Assembly (NCBI GenBank): GCA_035527455.1
Contig: DATLAN010000403.1
Coordinates: forward strand, 1 to 9,433
Source: DATLAN01 sp035527455
Lineage (GTDB): Bacteria; Planctomycetota; Planctomycetia; Pirellulales; Thermoguttaceae
Direction: 5' to 3'
DNA: 9,433 nucleotides
Below are positions 1-6,481 of this stretch, piece after piece. The translations under genes were made by a program, and so were the position numbers. Numbering within the stretch: position 1 is the first letter of the stretch; every line of letters begins with the position of its first letter. The notes under the pieces are model-generated. The model saw only the letters and a program-made list of their open reading frames with translations. It was not told the DNA's origin and searched no databases.

Positions 1-2496
1 TTTCGGCTCCCACGGCCCGTCGCTGCCCACGCGGTGCTGACCGCCCGACTTGTACGGATAGGCGAAGTGGTAGCTGAACACGCGGAGTCTCTTCACGGTG
101 CCGCGGGGGACGCCGGCCAGACCCGGGCCACGGTAGACGTCCTCGAGGTACACCACCGCGTCCTTGCGATCCGGTTCGATGCGCTGGGGAATGACCGGCG
201 GCGTGGCCGTGCGGCGGAAAGGGATCGGCTCGAACAGGGCGCGGCCTTCCACCTCCATGAGCAACACCAGGTTGTCGAACACGTCGACCAGGTAGATTCC
301 CCACAGGGCCCCGGGCGTGGGTTTGGCGGCCACGACGAGGTACTTCTCGCTCAGCGGGAACGGGTGCGAGAATTTCGGCCAACTGTCGATGGTCAGTTTG
401 TCCATGATGATCGGCTCGACCTTCTGGCCGTAGCCGGGGATCCGCTGCACCACGCCGTCGGCCTCCTGGCGTCCGGCGGCCGGGTCGAAGATCACCAGCT
501 CGCCCACGCGGCCGACGTGGTGCCCGGTGACGATGCCGGCGACCTTGGTGGGGTGATCGGGGACGGGCCGGGCGAAGAAAATCGCGTTGGGCCAGTAGGA
601 ATTGCTCCCGTAATACTCCCGCTGGCAGGTCCCGTCGGGGTTCATCGTGAAGAGGATCCGCGGCCATTGGTGCGGCAGATCGGTGTAGTCCCATCGCAGG
701 TAGAGGATCCGCCCGTCGTTCATCAGCGTGGGACAGTAGTCGTGGTCCTGGTCGAAGCAGAGCTGGCGGACGTTCCGGCCGTCGGCGTCCATCACGTAGT
801 TCGTCGCCACGGCGATCCCGTTGCTGCAAGGGACGCCTTGAAGGGCGGCCGTGGAGACGAAGGCGATCTTCCCGTTGGGCAGATAGCAGGCGTCGAAGTT
901 GTGGACGTCGGGTTGATCGCCCAGCGAGACCTGGCGGAGGCGGCTGCCCCGGGCGTCGATCTCGAAGACCTGCCACAGGAAGTGGCTGCCCGGCATGGAG
1001 AGCAGCATCCTGTCGGCGTCGAAGTGCAGGTCGAGATCGGAGATCAGCCGCGGCGCGGGCGGGCGGTAGAGCGTCGTCAGTCGGGCCTCGCCGCGCAGAT
1101 CGGAGAGCACGGCGATTTCGTTTTCCCAACCGTACGGCTGGCGGATGCGATCGAGTTGCCACGCACTTTGTTGTGCCAGGCCGAAGAACTCGCCCATCCC
1201 GCGATCCGGCCCCTTCGGCCGGCGAGGATCGCCCAGCGGCTTGCGCTGGACCACCAGCAACCGGTCGAAGTCCAACAGCGGATTAGAGAGCAGGGCTTCG
1301 CGCTGGAAGGCCACGAGCCGAGCCACTTCATCGATCGCCGTCTCGTCGCCCTGGCCCAGTCGCGCGTCGATGTCCGGCAGCCGCTTTTCCCATGCATCGG
1401 CAAGCTGCAGATGGCGTCGGGCTTCGGTGCAGCGGTCCGGAAAGGTCTGCTGGAGGTCGGCGACGGCCATCCGCAGGGCCCTTAGGTTCACCAGCTCCAA
1501 CCGGGATCGTGCCTGGCGGAATCGGGCCGCCCGGCCGATCAGGTCCAGGCATTGCCGCCGGTCCATCTCGGCCTCGGGCTTGCGAAAGTCCTTCAACGCC
1601 TCCTGCAACGTCTTGGCGTCCTCCTCCAGCCCTCGCATCGCCCGATCGGCCAGCCGGCCGAGCAGATCGACCTCACCGGGACGACGGAACCAGGCCACCA
1701 GCTCCTCCCAGGAGACGTCCGCCTGCACGCGGTCGGTTTCGACCGGGAAATCGCGGCGGATTTGCTCCAGCAGGGCACGGATCGGGTCGGGATGAATCTG
1801 CTCGTGCGGGACGATCGAGAAATAGAATCCGCTGCGGCGGACGTCCAGGAATCGGAGCACCAACTGGTTCTTGCCGGCCAGGAGCGGCAACTCGACTTCG
1901 GCCTGATCGACTTCCGGGGCCAAGCCGTTGCCCAGCCGGGCGTCGGAAAACAACCGCTTGCCGTTGAGCCACAACTCCAGTCCGTATTCGGCGCCCAGAT
2001 AGGCCGTGACTCGCGTCGGCCGTTCGACCTCGAGGGTGCGGATCTGGTGGAGAAAGGCCGATTGCGGGAAACCACCGCCGCCGGTTTGACCGGGCAGCCG
2101 CCGCTGTTGGTCGATACCGTGGTTGGAAAGATCGTAGTGGACCACCCCGTCGAGAAGGTCGTAGCGAGCGTCCCACAGCCGGTTGTCCCATGGGTCCCGG
2201 GCGTCCGGGTCCGCCGGTGTCTCGGGCGAAAACGGCTCCTTGCGTTCGGTGGTGTGCCAGGGGCCCAGCCTGACGCCGGCCCGTCGAGCCTGCCACCATC
2301 GGGCGTAACTCGCGCGCGAAGCCAGCAGCGTCTCCGGCCAGGTGTCTTTCTTGACGTAGAAACGCGATCCGTCGGCAACGGCCGCCGTGCCGGTTTCCGG
2401 CCCAGTGAACCCGCCGGCCAACATGCCGCAGATGACGAGGAACGATTTCGTTGGCCACGTCGTCGGCCACCTCGTTCCCGAACTTTGTTGGTTCAT
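1..2496 (-). CDS. HzsA-related (hydrazine synthase alpha-like) exported protein, 3' end outside window
   Basis: Reading the minus strand from ATG 2496 gives 832 codons without a stop, running off the left edge. Residues 17-41 look like a Sec signal peptide: Lys17, hydrophobic FLVICGMLAGGF, then AVA before Asp42. Residues about 140-230 look like a PA14-like beta-sandwich (YGLELWLNGKRLF ... NQLVLRFLD), and about 240-430 are helix-rich, ending in PLLDFDRLLVVQRK. From about 470 there is a PD40/TolB-like propeller with family signatures: FDACYLPNGKIAF (534-546), GVPC (554-557), MDADGRNVRQLCFDQDHDYC (569-588), YYGSNSYWPN (628-637), then GYGQKVEPII and LFEPIPFR. These match planctomycete proteins resembling the hydrazine synthase alpha subunit, which usually continue into a CxxCH haem-binding segment; that part would lie beyond the window. 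The family's function outside anammox bacteria is unknown, so I infer no hydrazine chemistry. Start 2496 is chosen for the signal peptide, but its Shine-Dalgarno is weak; an in-frame alternative exists at 2709/2703. Confidence 0.88.
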   Translation of the reverse strand, partial: MNQQSSGTRWPTTWPTKSFLVICGMLAGGFTGPETGTAAVADGSRFYVKKDTWPETLLASRASYARWWQARRAGVRLGPWHTTERKEPFSPETPADPDARDPWDNRLWDARYDLLDGVVHYDLSNHGIDQQRRLPGQTGGGGFPQSAFLHQIRTLEVERPTRVTAYLGAEYGLELWLNGKRLFSDARLGNGLAPEVDQAEVELPLLAGKNQLVLRFLDVRRSGFYFSIVPHEQIHPDPIRALLEQIRRDFPVETDRVQADVSWEELVAWFRRPGEVDLLGRLADRAMRGLEEDAKTLQEALKDFRKPEAEMDRRQCLDLIGRAARFRQARSRLELVNLRALRMAVADLQQTFPDRCTEARRHLQLADAWEKRLPDIDARLGQGDETAIDEVARLVAFQREALLSNPLLDFDRLLVVQRKPLGDPRRPKGPDRGMGEFFGLAQQSAWQLDRIRQPYGWENEIAVLSDLRGEARLTTLYRPPAPRLISDLDLHFDADRMLLSMPGSHFLWQVFEIDARGSRLRQVSLGDQPDVHNFDACYLPNGKIAFVSTAALQGVPCSNGIAVATNYVMDADGRNVRQLCFDQDHDYCPTLMNDGRILYLRWDYTDLPHQWPRILFTMNPDGTCQREYYGSNSYWPNAIFFARPVPDHPTKVAGIVTGHHVGRVGELVIFDPAAGRQEADGVVQRIPGYGQKVEPIIMDKLTIDSWPKFSHPFPLSEKYLVVAAKPTPGALWGIYLVDVFDNLVLLMEVEGRALFEPIPFRRTATPPVIPQRIEPDRKDAVVYLEDVYRGPGLAGVPRGTVKRLRVFSYHFAYPYKSGGQHRVGSDGPWEPK

Positions 2497-2663
2497 CCGA
2501 GATTCGCGTACCTGATGTCTTGTCCTCGGGAGATACGGGTTCCTCTTCTCTGTTTCCAACTGCTTGGAACCGCAGGAAGAACTGTGTTCCTTCGCGGAAA
2601 CGGGTGAACAGAGAAGAGGAACCCGTACTTTTTCTGCCACCACGGTACGCGAATCTGGGAACC
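2490..2663. repeat. Nested inverted-repeat (MITE-like) element overlapping the HzsA-like start codon
   Basis: Two sets of inverted repeats are nested. The outer arms, 2500-2512 and 2644-2656, are perfect 13-bp complements (AGATTCGCGTACC). They extend imperfectly to GGTTC at 2490-2494 and GAACC at 2659-2663. The inner arms, 2534-2554 and 2607-2627, are perfect 21-bp complements beginning TACGGGTTCCTCTTC. The 52-nt loop holds a further 6-bp hairpin (TTCCAA 2554-2559, TTGGAA 2564-2569) and GTTTCC/GGAAAC arms. There is no coding capacity of its own, so this resembles a non-autonomous palindromic element; mobility is inference. The boundary on the left is unsure, because 2439-2445 and 2472-2478 form another 7-bp inverted pair (GGAACGA/TCGTTCC). 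The left outer arm contains the ATG assigned to the HzsA-like gene. Confidence 0.75.
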
Positions 2664-2702
2664 AGAACGTACAAACACCCGTTGGTTGCCGATTCGTCGT
2701 CA

Positions 2703-2724
2703 TGGTCATGCTTCCTTGACTCCC
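2703..2724 (-). promoter_or_regulatory. Alternative upstream start with Shine-Dalgarno for the HzsA-like gene
   Basis: On the minus strand, ATG codons at 2709 and 2703 are in frame with the HzsA-like gene and precede its assigned start by 71 and 69 codons. They are preceded by GGGAG (2720-2724) and AAGGAAG (2711-2717), which give usable spacings of about 10 nt to the first ATG and about 9 nt (counted from AAGGA) to the second. The next upstream in-frame stop is at 2746-2748. The extra N-terminal peptide would be encoded largely by the palindromic element and has no signal-peptide character. This may therefore be the ancestral start, separated from the body of the gene by the element. Neither start is proven. 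Confidence 0.4.
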
Positions 2725-2908
2725 TTCATCAATCCTCAATGGCCCTCAACGGCAAGTTCGCGGTTGCGAGCACCCTTTCAGTGTAATCCCTCGCCAGCGG
2801 CAAGGGCACAGGACCCAGAGGATTCAGGCAACTTCTCGCATCTTGTGCGAAATGCCCACACTGCCTACAAGTCCCAGGTTTTGCCAGAAAACCGACCACT
2901 GGCACATA

Positions 2909-2962
2909 GTAGTCGTCTCGCTCCGCGAGACGAAACTCCATCTCGCGGAGCGAGATGACTAC
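2909..2962. repeat. REP-like double hairpin
   Basis: Arms 2909-2930 and 2941-2962 are 22-nt inverted copies that differ at one position, a G-T wobble in the stem. They are separated by a 10-nt loop. Each arm is itself a small hairpin: GTCTCGC-TCC-GCGAGAC on the left and ATCTCGC-GGA-GCGAGAT on the right. A palindrome made of two palindromic halves is the arrangement seen in bacterial REP/BIME-type elements. It lies about 160 bp upstream of the beta-propeller start and is unrelated in sequence to the other two repeat types in the window. Confidence 0.75.
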
Positions 2963-2989
2963 ATTCAGGACGACACCGCCGGCCCTGGA

Positions 2990-3009
2990 AGAAATTCTTG
3001 AGAATTTCT
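2990..3009. repeat. Perfect 8-bp inverted repeat upstream of the beta-propeller promoter
   Basis: AGAAATTC (2990-2997) and GAATTTCT (3002-3009) are perfect complements around TTGA. The AT-rich, symmetric sequence sits about 20-45 bp upstream of the candidate -35 box, where a regulator could bind. It could equally be a chance palindrome. No regulator gene is visible in the window. Confidence 0.4.
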
Positions 3010-3012
3010 CGG

Positions 3013-3051
3013 AAAGTCGGGTGGAAATCCATTGCGATTCCGACCGACTTT
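3013..3051. repeat. 8-bp inverted repeat overlapping the candidate promoter
   Basis: AAAGTCGG (3013-3020) and CCGACTTT (3044-3051) are perfect inverted copies with a 23-nt gap. The right arm lies in the spacer just before the candidate -10 box, and the left arm lies upstream of the -35. A dimeric regulator bound there would be placed to control the promoter, but this is inference from position only. Confidence 0.35.
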
Positions 3052-3059
3052 GATATGCT
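3032..3059 (+). promoter_or_regulatory. Candidate sigma70-type promoter of the beta-propeller gene
   Basis: TTGCGA (3032-3037) and TATGCT (3054-3059) are separated by 16 bp and fit a -35/-10 pair. Transcription would begin near 3066, leaving a 5' leader of about 58 nt with a pyrimidine-rich tract. This is the best match in the intergenic region, but planctomycete promoters are poorly defined. Confidence 0.4.
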
Positions 3060-3110
3060 AGACAGTGGATAGACGGGACGGTATGCAGGCATTCTCTTTC
3101 TCTTTTTCTC

Positions 3111-3116
3111 GAGGGG
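3111..3116 (+). promoter_or_regulatory. Ribosome binding site of the beta-propeller gene
   Basis: GAGGGG lies 7 nt before ATG 3124 and supports that start. The start also places the planctomycete N-terminal signature at residues 19-30, the expected distance from the N-terminus. Confidence 0.65.
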
Positions 3117-3123
3117 TAGACCG

Positions 3124-6100
3124 ATGTCTCTCATCCATGCCCTCAGGCGTCGTTCTCGAGTGCAGAGCCGATTGCGGTTCGAGCCGTTGGAAAACCGGCT
3201 CATGCTCAGCGGCGGGACCACCGACGACGGCCTCCTGCCGGACGGCTCCGATCCCGGCGCGGCGGCCCTTGCCCGGTTCGCCTCGGCCGAAGAACTCGAA
3301 GATTATCTGATCCAGGACGCGCTGGAGCGATACCAGGGGCAGTTCGGGCAGCCGGGCTATTATTGGTATTGTCGCGGCGGCGTCTATCTCGACGGCGCGG
3401 TGAATACCTTCGGCGGAGTGCCGGAAGCCAATCCCACGCACTCCGATACGAATACCCAGGTCGCCGGCGTCGACGAGGGTGATATCGTCGAGACGGACGG
3501 AGAGTACCTTTATGTCCTCTCGGGCCAGGAAGTGGTCATCATCGACGCCTGGCCGGCCGACGAGATGGCGGTCACTTCACGCGTAACCATCGAGGGCTAC
3601 CCGTTCGCCGAGTATCTCAACGGCGATACGCTGACGGTCTTGTCGCGCGACTACCGGTACGACGACGGCTGGCCGCCGATCGAACCGATGCCCATGGGCG
3701 GGGGGATCCTCGCGGCCGACGCGATGTTCGCCCCCTACTATTATCCCTCGCAGGCGATCACGACGGTCTCGGTGTTCGACGTCTCCGACCGCGAGGCGCC
3801 CGCGCTGGTCAGAGAAACCGAGTTGGAGGGCAACTACGTCGACTCGCGGGCGATCGGCAGCAACGTCTATCTCGTGCTGCGGGACGACTTCGTCCTGCCG
3901 GGCCCAATCATGCTGCCCGTGCCCGACGATCAGTGGAAGATCCAGGACCCGACCGATCCGAACGCCTCCCCGGGCGGGAGCTTCGCCCCGGACATTTGGC
4001 CGCCGCCCGAGTACCGCTACGTCTATGAGACGGAGGAACAGTATCTTGCCCGCATCGAGGGGCAAGTTCTCGAGTTGGCCTTGCCGGAGTTCTTCAGCTA
4101 CGACGCGGCGGGAGAGTTGATGGAATCGGGGCTGCTGAGCGAGGCGACCGACGTTTACCGGCCCATCTCGCCCGATTACTGGAACCTGATGTCGGTGGTC
4201 GTTTACGATACGGCGGCCGATCCGCCGGGCCCGATTTCCTCGACGAGCGTCCCGGCCGACTACACGTCGGAAGTCTACATGTCGATGGAGAACCTCTACC
4301 TGTTGCAGAACAAGTGGACCTCCGACGGCACGATGACCCAGATTCTGAAGTTCCCGTTGGACGACCCGGCCGGCGGTCTCGATCTCTCGGCGATCGGCAC
4401 GGTACACGGCCGCGTGCTCAACCAGTTCGCGGTGGACGAATACGACGGCTACCTTCGGATCGCCGTGACGGGCGGCCCCTGGCGAGAGACGCTCAACAGC
4501 GTCTACGTGCTCGCGCAGGACGGCGAGTCGCTGGAGGTCGTCGGCAGCGTGACGGACCTGGCTCAAGGCGAGCAGATCTATTCGGCTCGATTCCTCGGCG
4601 ACCGCGGCTACGTGGTGACCTTCCGGCAGGTCGATCCGCTGTTCGTGCTCGATCTGAGCGACCCGACGGCTCCGGCGGTGACCGGCGAGTTGAAGATCAC
4701 CGGTTTTTCGAACTACCTGCACGACGTGGGCGACGATTTCCTGCTGGGGCTCGGCCGCGACGCCGACCCGGTGACCGGCCTCTACCAGGACCCGCAGGTC
4801 TCGCTGTTCTACGTCGGCATCGCCTCGCATCCCATGCTGGCCGACCGGTACACGATGGACACCGGCCGGGCGGGCGGCATGAATCTCTTCGACGACCATC
4901 ACGCCATCTCGTACTTCCCCGAGTACCAGATCCTCGCCGTGCCGATCCCCAGCTACGGCTACAACAACGATTGGTGTCGCTATCGCTACCAATACGACCT
5001 TTGGGTCTTCCGGATCGACAAGGCGGCCACCGACGACGGGAACACCGCCGACGGAACCGCCGACGGGAACATTCTTCCCCAGGGCGATATCGAACTGATG
5101 GGCCGCGTCGAGCACAAGACGTCCATCCGCCGCAGCGTGCGGATCGGGGAGGTGCTCTATTCGATTTCCGACAGCGTCGTCTCGGCCCACAGTTTCGACG
5201 ATCTGGAGACGGCGATCAAGACGCTGGTCTTCAAGGCCGAGCCGCTGGGCGTGATCGACGGCGTGATCCTGCCCAACGTGGATCTCTCGACCGGGGAGCG
5301 CTGGTTCCAGTTCCAGACCGACCAGCCGGGACTGCTGACGTTGGGAACCGACGGAAACGCCCCGGTCGCCGTGGAACTCTACGCCGGCAACGGTCAGCTC
5401 CTGGAACCTCCGCCGGGGGGACAACTCCAATGGCAGGTCGGCGCGGGCGAGACCTATTTCTTCTCGCTGCGCGGCGACGACTCCGATCCCAATCTGACGA
5501 CCAATTCGACTACGGTCGATCTGGCGATCGTCGCGCCGGGGACCGTCGTCGGGCGGCACGTCTTCTACAACAACTCGGCGCTGGACGGCAACGATCCGGC
5601 GGCCGGGCCCGGCGACGCGGCGGCCATCGCCTCGGGCAAAACGGCCCTGCTGCCCGGCGAAACGGCGACCTTCGACAACTACACCAACTACAGCCGCGGC
5701 ATCAACGGGCTGATGATCGACGTCGATCACCTGCCGCAAGGGTACACGCCGGACGCCGGCCATTTCGTCTTCAAGGTCGGCAACGACGACCAACCGGCCG
5801 GCTGGGCCGACGCCCCGGGGCCGAACTCGATCACCCTCCAGCGCGGCGCCGGCGAGGGCGGCTCCGATCGGATCACCGTCACCTGGGACGACGGCGCCAT
5901 CGTCAACCAGTGGCTCGAAGTCACCATGCCCGCGGGGCTGGATACCTGGCTGGGTGAAGAGGACGTCTTCTACTTCGGCAACGCGGTGGCCGAGTCGGGC
6001 AACTCGGACGCCGACGCCCGGGTGACCACCATTGACCTGCTGTTGACGCGAAACAACCCGCGGAGCTTCCTCAACCCGGCGCCGGTCGATTTCGCCTTCG

Positions 6101-6327
6101 ATTTCAATCGCGACGGGCGGGTGAATACGACCGACGTGCTCTTGGCGCGGAACTCCCAGACGAATTTCACCAACGCGCTGAAGCTGGTCGACTTCTCGGC
6201 CCCGGCGGAGCCGGCGGCCGCGGCGTCCGTCGACATGGGCTGGCTCTACCAGTTCGACCCGTCCGACGCGGACGAGTCCGACGGCCCGGCCCCGGTAGGC
6301 GCCGCCGTGGATTTGCTCCTGGCGTAA
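3124..6327 (+). CDS. Secreted beta-propeller domain protein with planctomycete N- and C-terminal sorting/adhesion modules
   Basis: This complete 1067-aa protein begins with an Arg-rich segment and the LEPR-XLL-like signature FEPLENRLMLSG (19-30), typical of large exported planctomycete proteins; there is no classical long hydrophobic signal core. Residues about 105-700 match the secreted beta-propeller family (Pfam 'Beta_propel' type). The hallmark is TNTQVAGVDEGDIVETDGEY (109-128), followed by VVIIDAW, repeated VFDVSD / VLDLSDPTAP blade motifs and DDHHAISYFPEY (590-601). Residues about 703-802 look like a PPC-type beta-sandwich. Residues about 811-1024 form a module I recognise from planctomycete surface proteins (RHVFYNNSALDGNDPAA, YSRGINGLMIDV, DVFYFGNA). 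It ends in two EF-hand/dockerin-like repeats, DADARVTTIDLLLTRNN (962-978) and DFNRDGRVNTTDVLLARN (993-1010), which may bind calcium. The only cysteines are Cys83 and Cys618. The protein is probably extracellular or envelope-bound; its ligand is unknown. It is transcribed alone, divergent from the HzsA-like gene and convergent with the A2M gene. Confidence 0.92.
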   Translation: MSLIHALRRRSRVQSRLRFEPLENRLMLSGGTTDDGLLPDGSDPGAAALARFASAEELEDYLIQDALERYQGQFGQPGYYWYCRGGVYLDGAVNTFGGVPEANPTHSDTNTQVAGVDEGDIVETDGEYLYVLSGQEVVIIDAWPADEMAVTSRVTIEGYPFAEYLNGDTLTVLSRDYRYDDGWPPIEPMPMGGGILAADAMFAPYYYPSQAITTVSVFDVSDREAPALVRETELEGNYVDSRAIGSNVYLVLRDDFVLPGPIMLPVPDDQWKIQDPTDPNASPGGSFAPDIWPPPEYRYVYETEEQYLARIEGQVLELALPEFFSYDAAGELMESGLLSEATDVYRPISPDYWNLMSVVVYDTAADPPGPISSTSVPADYTSEVYMSMENLYLLQNKWTSDGTMTQILKFPLDDPAGGLDLSAIGTVHGRVLNQFAVDEYDGYLRIAVTGGPWRETLNSVYVLAQDGESLEVVGSVTDLAQGEQIYSARFLGDRGYVVTFRQVDPLFVLDLSDPTAPAVTGELKITGFSNYLHDVGDDFLLGLGRDADPVTGLYQDPQVSLFYVGIASHPMLADRYTMDTGRAGGMNLFDDHHAISYFPEYQILAVPIPSYGYNNDWCRYRYQYDLWVFRIDKAATDDGNTADGTADGNILPQGDIELMGRVEHKTSIRRSVRIGEVLYSISDSVVSAHSFDDLETAIKTLVFKAEPLGVIDGVILPNVDLSTGERWFQFQTDQPGLLTLGTDGNAPVAVELYAGNGQLLEPPPGGQLQWQVGAGETYFFSLRGDDSDPNLTTNSTTVDLAIVAPGTVVGRHVFYNNSALDGNDPAAGPGDAAAIASGKTALLPGETATFDNYTNYSRGINGLMIDVDHLPQGYTPDAGHFVFKVGNDDQPAGWADAPGPNSITLQRGAGEGGSDRITVTWDDGAIVNQWLEVTMPAGLDTWLGEEDVFYFGNAVAESGNSDADARVTTIDLLLTRNNPRSFLNPAPVDFAFDFNRDGRVNTTDVLLARNSQTNFTNALKLVDFSAPAEPAAAASVDMGWLYQFDPSDADESDGPAPVGAAVDLLLA

Positions 6328-6340
6328 AATGGGCAACCGG

Positions 6341-6436
6341 GTAGGCCGGAACTGCGCTGCGCTGGTTCCGGCATTTGGTGAGGAAAGGCCGGATGAAAGC
6401 ACATGCCGGAACTGCGCTGCGCTGGTTCCGGCCTAC
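6341..6436. repeat. Paired 28-nt palindromes (REP/BIME-like), possible bidirectional terminator
   Basis: Two identical 28-nt units lie at 6345-6372 and 6405-6432, with 32 nt between them. Each is a hairpin with an 8-bp stem (GCCGGAAC / GTTCCGGC) and the 12-nt loop TGCGCTGCGCTG. The flanks are mirror-symmetric: GTAG before copy 1 matches CTAC after copy 2, extending the outer stem to 12 bp (6341-6352 with 6425-6436). AT after copy 1 matches AT before copy 2, extending the inner stem to 10 bp. The pair begins 13 bp after the beta-propeller stop and ends 45 bp from the A2M stop, so it could help end transcription from both sides. There is no strong T-tract on either strand, so it is not a classical intrinsic terminator. 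Confidence 0.75.
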
Positions 6437-6481
6437 TTCTCTTTCGGCGTTCAGCAGATTCCGTGCCAGACGAAGATCCCC

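Larger units (their letters stand above)
2497..3123. other. Divergent intergenic region
   Basis: This gap separates the leftward HzsA-like gene from the rightward beta-propeller gene. It holds most of the nested palindromic element, the REP-like double hairpin at 2909-2962, two smaller inverted repeats at 2990-3051, and the promoter and ribosome binding site of the rightward gene. The stretch 2725-2908 shows nothing I can name apart from a 5-bp hairpin around TCGCATCTTGTGCGA near 2840. I could not find a convincing promoter for the leftward gene. A pyrimidine-rich leader (3091-3110) lies just before the Shine-Dalgarno of the rightward gene. Short open frames here have no recognisable protein character. 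Confidence 0.7.

Noticed and set aside
34..1485. 483-codon open frame on the plus strand
   Set aside because: It is the mirror of the HzsA-like coding sequence on the minus strand, which reads through 832 codons with recognisable conserved blocks. The plus-strand product is compositionally biased and unlike any family.
1673..2674. 333-codon minus-strand frame crossing the palindromic element into the HzsA-like gene
   Set aside because: It is offset from the frame that carries the signal peptide and conserved blocks, and most of its product is Arg/Gly/Pro-rich noise. The short part that looks more protein-like comes from the repeat.
2686..2958. Small open frames in the divergent intergenic region as possible small proteins
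   Set aside because: They have no convincing ribosome binding site, partly encode repeat sequence, and show no signal peptide, membrane segment or codon pattern like that of the neighbours.
4314..5957. 547-codon plus-strand frame overlapping the beta-propeller gene
   Set aside because: It is an Arg-rich out-of-frame translation of the same high-GC sequence, with no domain features.
3577..6402. 941-codon open frame on the minus strand, antisense to the beta-propeller gene
   Set aside because: The predicted protein is a V/R/D/H/G-rich string without recognisable domains, as expected opposite a high-GC gene. The plus strand has clear family motifs, a Shine-Dalgarno and a logical start.
6345..6432. 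CRISPR-like dimensions: two identical 28-nt palindromic repeats separated by 32 nt
   Set aside because: There are only two units, no cas gene is visible, the flanks are mirror-symmetric beyond the repeat, and the pair sits between two convergent gene ends. All of this fits a REP-type pair better than an array.
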